Below, in pieces: positions 1 through 6,579 of a DNA stretch of 18,205 nucleotides (positions are counted from its first letter, which is position 1; the number at the start of each line of letters is the position of its first letter). The stretch is from Chloroflexota bacterium (GTDB taxonomy: Bacteria > Chloroflexota > Chloroflexia > Thermomicrobiales > UBA6265). Below the pieces are notes generated by a model. That model was not told the DNA's origin. It made no database searches and saw nothing but the letters and a program-made list of their open reading frames with translations. A program made the translations under genes and the position numbers. The DNA is taken from positions 1 through 18,205 of the forward strand of contig JAEZJB010000135.1 in NCBI GenBank assembly GCA_023415845.1. The letters run 5' to 3'.

Positions 1-207
1 CTGCCCCAGACGAGCCTCTGACATATGAGTTGATCTTGCGTGATGGCGAAAGCTGGGGTACCGTGTCGGCCCCAGCGCGGGTCGCCACCTCGGTCTTCGT
101 CGCTCTGTCCCTGAAGCCTCCTGCTGACGCCCCTGTCCTGGATGGGTATCCTGCCCGGACCGATGAGGGGCACCATACATGCCGGCTACTGATTACATCC
201 TCCATCC
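1..207. other. Contig-edge region with no supported gene
   Basis: A reading frame is open from base 3 on the plus strand and runs on to 758, but from 208 it lies out of frame inside the exporter gene. Its codons show no clear coding bias and I recognise no domain. A short minus-strand frame is also open to the edge. Either could be the end of a gene cut by the contig boundary, but nothing supports calling one. No convincing promoter or ribosome binding site for the downstream exporter is visible. Confidence 0.4.
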
Positions 208-1464
208 ATGAGGATCGACTATCGCAGCTATATCGAGCGCACATTCGTTTCGCTAACCATCCGCAACTACCGCCTCTTTTTCATCGGCCAGGCCATCTCG
301 CTCTCGGGCACATGGATGCAAACGGTCGCCCAGGGCCTGCTGGTCTTGCAGTTGACCGGTTCGGGGGTTGCGCTGGGGCTGGTTACCGCGCTGCAAACAC
401 TGCCGGTGCTGTTGTTCGGTGCCTGGGGCGGAGTGCTGGTGGATCGCCTCCCCAAGCGCAATATCCTCTACGCCACACAAAGCGTCTCCGGAGTCGCCAG
501 TCTCCTTCTGGGCGTCCTTACTGTCACCGGCGCGGTCCAACTCTGGATGGTGTATGCCATTGCAGTGGTCCTAGGGTGTACCAAAATCTTCGACAACCCC
601 GCACGCCAGACCTTCGTCCGCGAGATGGTTGGACCGGAGCGATTAACCAACGCTGTCTCGCTCAACTCGATGGAGATGAACCTGGCCCGGGTCATCGGCC
701 CAACCATTGCCGGAATTCTGGTCGCAACAGTTGGCATTGGGGCCTGTTTCGTTATTGACGGGCTGTCCTATATCGTCGTGATTGCGATGCTGGTGGTCAT
801 GCGAGCCGATGAGTTGCAACCCGCACGTCGGCTCGCACGGGCGAAGGGACAGCTGGTGGAGGGCCTGCGCTACGTGTGGTCGGAGCCAGTGCTTAGGACG
901 ACCTTGGTGATGATGGCCCTGATCGGGACGTTCACCTACGAGTTCCAGGTCGTATTACCGCTGTTCTCCGAGTTCACGTTCATGACCGGTGCAAGTGGAT
1001 ATGCGGCCCTGACTGCGGCAATGGGTATCGGTGCCGTGGTTGGTGGGTTGTACACCGCTGGCCGTGGATCGAGCACGATGCGGATGCTGGTGACTTCGGC
1101 CACCCTGTTCGGGTTGTCCGTCATCCTGACCTCACTCGCCCCCTCCCTCAATCTGGCGCTGGTCGGAATGGTGGTCGTCGGCTTCTTCTCGATCAACTTC
1201 ACCTCGATCGGGAACGTCACACTACAACTGAACAGCGCCCAGGACATGCAGGGGCGGGTGATGTCGCTCTGGTCGGTAGCCTTCCTCGGCACCACCCCAA
1301 TCGGCGGCCCGCTCATGGGCGCCGTAGGGGAGCACATGGGTGCACGCTGGGCGCTGCTGATCGGTGGGCTCGCTGCCCTGGCTGCCGCCGGGATCGGGCT
1401 AGCCGCGATCCGCAAGCACTTTACCGAGCGAGACGCCGTGCCCGAACATCGGATCGCCGCCTGA
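208..1464 (+). CDS. MFS efflux transporter (EntS/MFS_3-like)
   Basis: Predicted 12-helix inner-membrane exporter of 418 residues, the usual length for the drug or siderophore-exporting MFS_3 group. The loop between helices 2 and 3 carries the MFS motif A as GGVLVDRLPKR (about residues 74-84). The group's DNPARQ signature follows helix 4 (about 129-134) and precedes the FVREMV segment. A second, degenerate motif-A-like loop is expected in the C-terminal half. The ATG at 208 is the only sensible start: an in-frame TGA lies at 190-192 and no Shine-Dalgarno is visible, so translation may be weak or nearly leaderless. The gene stands alone and converges on the large repeat protein, with a hairpin between them. 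Substrate cannot be read from sequence; proton-coupled export of a small molecule is the family expectation. Confidence 0.88.
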   Translation: MRIDYRSYIERTFVSLTIRNYRLFFIGQAISLSGTWMQTVAQGLLVLQLTGSGVALGLVTALQTLPVLLFGAWGGVLVDRLPKRNILYATQSVSGVASLLLGVLTVTGAVQLWMVYAIAVVLGCTKIFDNPARQTFVREMVGPERLTNAVSLNSMEMNLARVIGPTIAGILVATVGIGACFVIDGLSYIVVIAMLVVMRADELQPARRLARAKGQLVEGLRYVWSEPVLRTTLVMMALIGTFTYEFQVVLPLFSEFTFMTGASGYAALTAAMGIGAVVGGLYTAGRGSSTMRMLVTSATLFGLSVILTSLAPSLNLALVGMVVVGFFSINFTSIGNVTLQLNSAQDMQGRVMSLWSVAFLGTTPIGGPLMGAVGEHMGARWALLIGGLAALAAAGIGLAAIRKHFTERDAVPEHRIAA

Positions 1465-1497
1465 AGCTTTGCACAGTGGGCTGATCCTCTGAACATG

Positions 1498-1527
1498 GGC
1501 GGGGAGGTCGGTCGTGACCTTCCCGCC
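1498..1527. terminator. Bidirectional hairpin terminator between convergent genes
   Basis: GGCGGGGAGGTC (1498-1509) pairs with GACCTTCCCGCC (1516-1527) as a 12-bp stem with one G-T wobble and a six-base loop. It lies 33 bases past the exporter stop and 17 bases past the stop of the convergent repeat protein. It has no U-tract on either strand, so the call rests on stem strength and position. Confidence 0.65.
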
Positions 1528-1543
1528 AACTTGGATGGACGGA

Positions 1544-4500
1544 TCAGGCGGCGAGCCGCCAGTCCTCACGACTACTGGCCGGGACCCCGGTGTTCGGGTA
1601 CTTGGTCGGGGTCTTGCCCGGCTTGCCTGGCGTACCGGTGCAGTTGTAGACCTTGACCACCGTCTCACTGTTCGCGGCGACGTTCAGCCAGTTGCCATCG
1701 TCACTGAGGTTCGGGCTGGTCATCCGGCACCAGTCCTGCCCGACTTCGGCCACCCAGTACTCGCCCGGCTCCAGGCCGTACCAGCTGTAGCGACCAAACC
1801 CGTCGGTGGTGTTGGTGGCGATCACCTGCCAGGCGGAGCCGGTCCACTGGGCGAGGTCGAAGGTCTGGCCGCCTTCGTAGACCTCGCAGTCGACTTCGGC
1901 GACGAAGGTGGTGGTCGCGCAGGTGAACTTGATCACGGTCACCGTGCCATAGGGATCCTCGGGGACATTGAACCACTGGCAGACGATCGACTCACCGGCA
2001 TGGAGATTCAGCGTTACCGATGGCTCGGTGGTCAGAGGTGTCGGGCGGAGTTGCCCGGTACGCTGGCCGTAGCAGTCCCAGACGAAGACGTAGCTGATAC
2101 CGTCGGGCACCATTTCCTCAACGGTGTACTCACCTGGTTCGAGGCCACCCCAGTAGACGGCGTACTGGATCGAGTCACCGGTGTCGGTCTGGCTGGAGTA
2201 TCCATCAGGACCGTTATTGGTGAAGGTAATGCCGTCGGGGCCTTCTTCACAGTCAGTGTAGGGATCGACACCCCAGGCGTACGGATCGTATCCCTCGGGG
2301 CACGTCCACTTGTAGACGGTAATCTCCCCTGGACCACCGTAGATGTTGAAGACGTGGCAGGTGAAGGTGAATTGCTGGCCGGTTTGCTGACTGCCGAATG
2401 CGTCGTACGTCCAGTATCCGCTGGCCACCGGGAACATTTCCCACGGGCCGTCGTTCGCCGAGCAGTAGACGACCGGGTTCAGGTAGTCGGCTGGCACGTA
2501 TTCCTGGATGCCGATGGGGCCAACCGGGACGTCGCTCCAGGTGATCATGCCGCCAGATGGGTAGGCGAAGACCGATCCTTCGCTGTGGTCGAGCCGGAAC
2601 TGGATGTCATCGGTCGTGGTGGTGCAGTTTTCCTGGTACCACTCGAAGTCATGCTCGTCTTCGGTCATGGTGCCGTCGGGGCAGATCCACTTGTAGACGA
2701 CCACTTCGTGCTCGTAGCCGGGGATGTTCAGCCAGTCGCAGTGGATCGTGCCGCCAGTGGCCTGGATTTCCCAGGATGGTCCGACGCCGAGCCCTCCATC
2801 GGCCTGCATGAAGGAAAGCACCGGTGTGTAGCAGTCCCAGATCACTGAGGTGTAGCCGTCGGGCTCTTCTTCGGTGATGGTGTAGGTTCCAGGCTCGAGG
2901 CCACCGAACATCACGGCATAGTCCATGGAATCACCAGTGTCAGTCTGGCTGGTGTATCCATTTGGTCCGTCAGCCGTGAAGGTGATGCCGTTTGGTCCGG
3001 CCTCGCAATCGGTGTAGGGGTCCGCATCCATCGCGTAGGTGTCGTACCCCTCAGGGCAGGTCCACTTGTAGATGATGAGATCGGTCGGCCCAGCCGGGAT
3101 GTTGAACCAGTTGCAGTAGTAGTTCCATTCTTCTGCGTTGGTGGAAGGCACCGTAATGGTGCCGTCAGTGGAGGGCACGATGGCCGACTCGGTTTCGTCG
3201 GGCAGGAGTGACCAGCAGTACACCACCGGATTGCCATACCCATCGGGAATGTCTTCGGTGATCGTCACCGGGCCCATCACCACGTCGTTCCAGGTGGTGC
3301 CATTCGCCTGCGTCGTTGTTGGATATTCACCTTCGGCGTCGGTCAGCGTGATCGGCACGTTGAGGTGCTCGGTCGCACATTCGGTCAGCAGGTACTCTTC
3401 GGTTCCGGTTGGATCGGTGTTGGCCGGGCAGTCCCACTTGTAGATGGTGACTTCACCGATGCCGCCACCACCGTCTGGCGAGACGAACCACGAGCAGTAG
3501 GCGATTTCCTCGTCGATCAGGTTCCACTGGATGGACCCGTCAGTCACCGGCATGACCATGGCGCCGGTTTCAGGGCCACCATTCGAGACGATGCCTTCGC
3601 AGACGACATAGGTGGTGGGGAACGGAATGGTCTGGGTGACGGTGCGCATGCCAACCGGCACTTCGAGGAAGGAGACGTGTGATTCACCGTAGAAGCCGGT
3701 CAGCTGGCTGGTGCCATCGGGGCCACCCTGGTCGATGGTGAACTCGACGTCATTGACCTGGGCGCAATCCATCAGCATCTGGTCGAGGTCGGTTTCGTTG
3801 GTGCCGTCCAGGAAGGTGTAGCCGGGGTCACATTCGCGATACTCGATCTCGATCGCTCCGACGTCATCGCTGGTCGGGCTGCCACCCTCGGGGATGTTGA
3901 ACCAGTTGCAGTAGTAGTTCCACTGGACGTCGCCGAAGTCAGGGATGCTGACCACGCCGCCGGTCGAGGGCACGATGGCCGAATCGGTTTCGTCGGGCAG
4001 CAGTGACCAGCAGTAGACGGCCGGGTCACCGTAGCCGGAAGGAATCTCTTCGGTGATGGTGACGTCTTCGGTGCCACGCTCGACGTTGTTCCAGGTGGTG
4101 CCGTCGGACTGCGAGTCCATTGGATGCGAGCCGTTGGCATCGGTCAGGTCGAACGGGATACCGGTAAGCTGGGTGTCGCACTCGGCGAGGAGGTACTCCT
4201 CGGTGCCGGTTGGGTCGGTACCGGCCGGGCAGTCCCACTTGTAGACGGTGACTTCGTTGCCGTCACCTTCGTCGGGCACGTTGTACCAGTTACACGTCAC
4301 CGTGGTGCCGCCGGAGATTTCCAGGTTGAGCACGTTGCCGGTGGAGAGCGGCGTGGGGGCCGAGCTTCCATTCTGGGCCGGCTCGACGGCGCAGTCCCAG
4401 ACGAACGGGGTGCCGTAACCATCGGGCACGTCTTCGGTGATGGTGTAGGTGTCGGCCGGGATGCCCCCGAACATGACCGCACCGGGGGTGGAATCGCCGG

Positions 4501-5281
4501 TCATTGTCTGCAGGTCTGCGGTCTGGGGATCGGTGTCGACCAGGTGGAAGTTGACGTCTTCCATCGCCTGGGTGCACTCGGTGGCCGGATCGGCGCCCTG
4601 CATTGCCGGGTCGTATCCAGCCGGGCACTCCCACTTGTAGACGTAGAGGGTGGAGGTGGCGGTCGGCACGTTGTAGAAGGTGCAGACGACCATTTCCTCG
4701 CCGTTGACCTGGATGTTGACCGTCGCGCTGCTTACCCCGGGGAGGGTGGTGCCGGACATGTCCGACTGGCAGACGACGACTGGCTGCTGATATCCCTGCG
4801 GCAGGTCTTCACCAAGCGTGACACTGCCCGCCAGCACATCGAAGCTCGAGCCACTGCCCCCACTCTGGGGCGAGCCGCTACTGTCGGTGATGGAGAAGTT
4901 GGCCGTGCCGTTCGATGTGCAGGTCGTCGAGAGCTCGTCGGCACTGGCCTGGTAGGGATCGAAGCCATCGATAGGGCATTCAGCCTTGTAGACCGTGACC
5001 ATGCCCAACTGGAGTTCCTCGGTGGGCTCCAGCATCTCGGTTGGTTCGACTGCCTCGGTCGGTTCCAGGGACGAATCGTCGCTGGTATCCGAGGTGTCGT
5101 CACCCTCGTCGGTGCTGTCTTCACCGTCCTGGGCGATGCGCTGCGCCGTATCGGCCTGGTGCGCAGTGGCGATGTTGGCTCCCACTGGCATGAGCATGAT
5201 GCCGAAGAACACCGTGAGCAGGACCAGTTGCCTGGCGAGCGTGGGTGGCTTGCGGCGGGTTGAACGTCTGCGAAATACCAT
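1544..5281 (-). CDS. Secreted surface protein with nine Cys-rich Cna-B/SpaA-like domains
   Basis: Predicted exported 1245-residue protein. The start at 5281 follows AGGAGGAG at good spacing and begins with a basic run (RRRSTRRK), a hydrophobic core (about residues 18-36) and a signal peptidase site after ATA (38-40). An in-frame ATG at 5338 would add 19 residues but lacks these features. Residues 51-92 form an acidic Ser/Pro linker with three EPTE repeats. Nine prealbumin-like domains of 105-130 residues follow, about 94-1216. Each has four cysteines, a first-strand Lys (VYKW.CP), a 'TITE.xPDGY' strand and a terminal 'C.WFNIP' strand. These match the Lys, catalytic Glu and Asn of isopeptide-forming Cna-B domains, so each domain may hold one isopeptide bond and two disulfides. 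Domain 4 lacks the triad. The tail has YPNTG but no membrane helix. Function is unknown; an extended fibrous stalk or adhesin is the likeliest role. Confidence 0.85.
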   Translation of the reverse strand: MVFRRRSTRRKPPTLARQLVLLTVFFGIMLMPVGANIATAHQADTAQRIAQDGEDSTDEGDDTSDTSDDSSLEPTEAVEPTEMLEPTEELQLGMVTVYKAECPIDGFDPYQASADELSTTCTSNGTANFSITDSSGSPQSGGSGSSFDVLAGSVTLGEDLPQGYQQPVVVCQSDMSGTTLPGVSSATVNIQVNGEEMVVCTFYNVPTATSTLYVYKWECPAGYDPAMQGADPATECTQAMEDVNFHLVDTDPQTADLQTMTGDSTPGAVMFGGIPADTYTITEDVPDGYGTPFVWDCAVEPAQNGSSAPTPLSTGNVLNLEISGGTTVTCNWYNVPDEGDGNEVTVYKWDCPAGTDPTGTEEYLLAECDTQLTGIPFDLTDANGSHPMDSQSDGTTWNNVERGTEDVTITEEIPSGYGDPAVYCWSLLPDETDSAIVPSTGGVVSIPDFGDVQWNYYCNWFNIPEGGSPTSDDVGAIEIEYRECDPGYTFLDGTNETDLDQMLMDCAQVNDVEFTIDQGGPDGTSQLTGFYGESHVSFLEVPVGMRTVTQTIPFPTTYVVCEGIVSNGGPETGAMVMPVTDGSIQWNLIDEEIAYCSWFVSPDGGGGIGEVTIYKWDCPANTDPTGTEEYLLTECATEHLNVPITLTDAEGEYPTTTQANGTTWNDVVMGPVTITEDIPDGYGNPVVYCWSLLPDETESAIVPSTDGTITVPSTNAEEWNYYCNWFNIPAGPTDLIIYKWTCPEGYDTYAMDADPYTDCEAGPNGITFTADGPNGYTSQTDTGDSMDYAVMFGGLEPGTYTITEEEPDGYTSVIWDCYTPVLSFMQADGGLGVGPSWEIQATGGTIHCDWLNIPGYEHEVVVYKWICPDGTMTEDEHDFEWYQENCTTTTDDIQFRLDHSEGSVFAYPSGGMITWSDVPVGPIGIQEYVPADYLNPVVYCSANDGPWEMFPVASGYWTYDAFGSQQTGQQFTFTCHVFNIYGGPGEITVYKWTCPEGYDPYAWGVDPYTDCEEGPDGITFTNNGPDGYSSQTDTGDSIQYAVYWGGLEPGEYTVEEMVPDGISYVFVWDCYGQRTGQLRPTPLTTEPSVTLNLHAGESIVCQWFNVPEDPYGTVTVIKFTCATTTFVAEVDCEVYEGGQTFDLAQWTGSAWQVIATNTTDGFGRYSWYGLEPGEYWVAEVGQDWCRMTSPNLSDDGNWLNVAANSETVVKVYNCTGTPGKPGKTPTKYPNTGVPASSREDWRLAA
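1634..5002 (-). repeat. Tandem array of nine prealbumin-like repeat units
   Basis: Approximate units in protein order: 1 at 5002-4664, 2 at 4654-4271, 3 at 4255-3884, 4 at 3862-3473, 5 at 3460-3092, 6 at 3085-2714, 7 at 2707-2336, 8 at 2329-1955, 9 at 1948-1634. Units 2, 6 and 8 form type A (TGDS, then V(M/Y)(F/W)GG before the Glu strand). Units 3, 5 and 7 form type B (TTWN or ITWS, then DV/NV). Units 3 and 5 share 'WSLLPDET.SAIVPST'; units 6 and 8 share 'DPYTDCE.GP.GITF'. Units 1, 4 and 9 are the outliers. The pattern suggests duplication of A-B pairs rather than of single units. Confidence 0.8.
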
Positions 5282-5287
5282 GACGAA

Positions 5288-5295
5288 CTCCTCCT
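5288..5295 (-). promoter_or_regulatory. Ribosome binding site fixing the start of the repeat protein
   Basis: On the minus strand AGGAGGAG stands six bases before the ATG at 5281. The ATG at 5338 has no comparable site. This decides the start in favour of the shorter form, whose N-terminus is a proper signal peptide. Confidence 0.8.
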
Positions 5296-5343
5296 GAGAC
5301 TCGGCCGGTGACGAGGTGCGGCCCAACCCAGCCGCCATGACCC

Positions 5344-5432
5344 GGTATATGCAGTCTGCAGTTCGGCATGCGTGTTTCCATCGGTGAAGTTACCGATATC
5401 GGCGTTACGTAGGTGAAGCCGATTACGTAGGT
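5344..5432 (-). promoter_or_regulatory. Probable activator-dependent promoter region with paired ACCTACGTAA boxes
   Basis: Reading toward the repeat-protein gene, ACCTACGTAA occurs at 5432-5423 and again at 5414-5405, exactly 18 bases apart, each with a TACGTA core. A perfect CCGATATCGG palindrome follows at 5402-5393. Further down, TATACC at 5349-5344 is a possible -10 with no recognisable -35, which would put transcription about 45 bases upstream of the ribosome binding site and the boxes about 70 and 90 bases upstream of the start point. This layout fits activation by a dimeric regulator. TACGTA cores resemble sites of NarL/LiaR-type response regulators; that assignment is inference. Confidence 0.45.
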
Positions 5433-5439
5433 AAGGGAT

Positions 5440-6399
5440 TTACGCCGGTCGCGCGATCAGGCGAAAACCGACATGGCTCATGCCGGTATCGACCATTTGC
5501 GGCTGGCGGGCGGCCGGTCGGTAACGAAAGCAGGCCTGCCGGTGGCAGAGATGCGAACCGCCTTTCACCACCTTCTGCGGGATGCCGGTACCGTGGTCAC
5601 GGCTGGCGGTTTCGCTGGCGCCGCGCGGATTGCTCGGGACGCAACAGGGACATCCGGACTCCGCGGCGAAGCGCTCGCGTTCCCACCAGTCGGCGGTCCA
5701 TTCCCAGACGTTCCCGGCCATGTCGACCAGGTCGAAGCCGTTCGGGGCAAACCGCCCGACCGGCGACGTACGGCGGATGGCGACCGGCTTGGCATTGCGA
5801 TAGGGGAATGCACCGACCCAGATGTTGGCCAGCAGTCGCTCGTCGGTGGTGTCGCGCGTACCCCAGGTGAATTCGGCGCCGTTGAGGCCGCCCCGCGCTG
5901 CCCGCTCCCATTCCGCCTCGGTCGGCACCTGCTTGCCCGCCCATGATGCATAGGCTTCCACGTCGGCCCAGCTCACATGCACCACCGGGTGATCGTCGAG
6001 CTTGCGGAGCGAACTGCCCGGCCCCCACGGATGGCGCCAGTTTGCCCCAGGCACCCACCGCCACCACTGCCGGACATCGCGCAGGTCGACGGGGCCATTG
6101 GTGCCGACGAACACCATGGATCCTGGCACCAGGTTTTCAGCCGGCGCTCCCGGATACATCGACGGATCGGGGGCGATTTCCGCCTCCGTGGTGTAGCCGG
6201 TCTCTTCCACGAAGCGAGCAAACTGGCGGTTGGTCACCGGGTGGCGGTCCATCCAGAAGCCATCCACGGCGACGGTGCGGGCTGGCGCCTCTTCGGCGTA
6301 GTGATGGTCGGAGCCCATGACGAACTCACCGCCCGGGATCCAGCGCATGGCGACAGGGTCGAGTGATGTGGGGGGCGTTGGTGACGATGCGACGGTCAA
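5440..6399 (-). CDS. Formylglycine-generating enzyme (SUMF1/FGE family)
   Basis: Predicted copper-dependent oxidase of 319 residues that converts the cysteine of a CxPxR motif in type I sulfatases to formylglycine. The family fold is visible throughout: 'WIPGGEFVMGS' (20-30), 'FWMDRHPVTNRQFARF' (48-63), 'PVVHVSWADVEAYASW' (138-153), 'PTEAEWERAARGG' (159-171), 'GNVWEWTADWW' (229-239). The catalytic segment GGSHLCHRQACFRYR carries two cysteines, C285 and C290, with the same four-residue spacing as the active-site pair of human SUMF1 and actinobacterial FGE. It is therefore likely an active FGE rather than one of the non-catalytic SUMF-domain proteins. Translation appears to begin at TTG (6399-6397). 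No sulfatase lies in the window, so its substrate is encoded elsewhere. It lies 158 bases upstream of the repeat protein on the same strand, but the promoter-like DNA between them argues for separate transcription. Confidence 0.9.
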   Translation of the reverse strand: MTVASSPTPPTSLDPVAMRWIPGGEFVMGSDHHYAEEAPARTVAVDGFWMDRHPVTNRQFARFVEETGYTTEAEIAPDPSMYPGAPAENLVPGSMVFVGTNGPVDLRDVRQWWRWVPGANWRHPWGPGSSLRKLDDHPVVHVSWADVEAYASWAGKQVPTEAEWERAARGGLNGAEFTWGTRDTTDERLLANIWVGAFPYRNAKPVAIRRTSPVGRFAPNGFDLVDMAGNVWEWTADWWERERFAAESGCPCCVPSNPRGASETASRDHGTGIPQKVVKGGSHLCHRQACFRYRPAARQPQMVDTGMSHVGFRLIARPA

Positions 6400-6403
6400 T
6401 CTG

Positions 6404-6412
6404 CTCCTCCTC
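6404..6412 (-). promoter_or_regulatory. Ribosome binding site supporting a TTG start for FGE
   Basis: GAGGAGGAG on the minus strand (6412-6404) ends four bases before TTG at 6399. The first ATG in frame is residue 18, already inside the conserved N-terminal strand (MRWIPGGEF), and has no such site. The TTG start is therefore preferred. Confidence 0.7.
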
Positions 6413-6430
6413 AGGATGTGCTTGCCATCA

Positions 6431-6453
6431 TCCCACGAGTCCGCGTCGTGGGA
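6431..6453. promoter_or_regulatory. Inverted repeat in the divergent FGE/MFS intergenic region
   Basis: TCCCACGA (6431-6438) and TCGTGGGA (6446-6453) are perfect 8-base arms around a seven-base spacer. The repeat is placed between the divergent starts at 6399 and 6580, where a shared operator would be expected. No regulator gene is adjacent and no clear -35/-10 pair was found on either strand, so operator is a guess and a simple hairpin is equally possible. Confidence 0.35.
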
Positions 6454-6579
6454 GGTGTGTGTCGTGCTGCTCGGGCCGGGCGGGCCGGAATCGAGCCGTG
6501 AGTGCGATGATGTGCCCTGATCGCCCCACTGGTGCGTCGTCGTGCCGCTGCTAGCCTACCTTCTGGCCGGTGTTTCGCC

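Noticed and set aside
3..758. Plus-strand frame open from the window edge across 250 codons
   Set aside because: From 208 it lies in a shadow frame of the MFS exporter; no domain is recognisable and the exporter frame explains the codon bias.
1514..2848. 444-codon open frame antisense to the repeat protein (and a second at 4124-5263)
   Set aside because: The minus-strand frame has a signal peptide, ribosome binding site and conserved domains; in high-GC DNA the opposite frame stays open by codon bias and repeats, and its translation resembles no protein.
5282..5338. 19-residue N-terminal extension of the repeat protein from ATG 5338
   Set aside because: It covers the ribosome binding site of the better start and would place acidic residues in front of a standard signal peptide.
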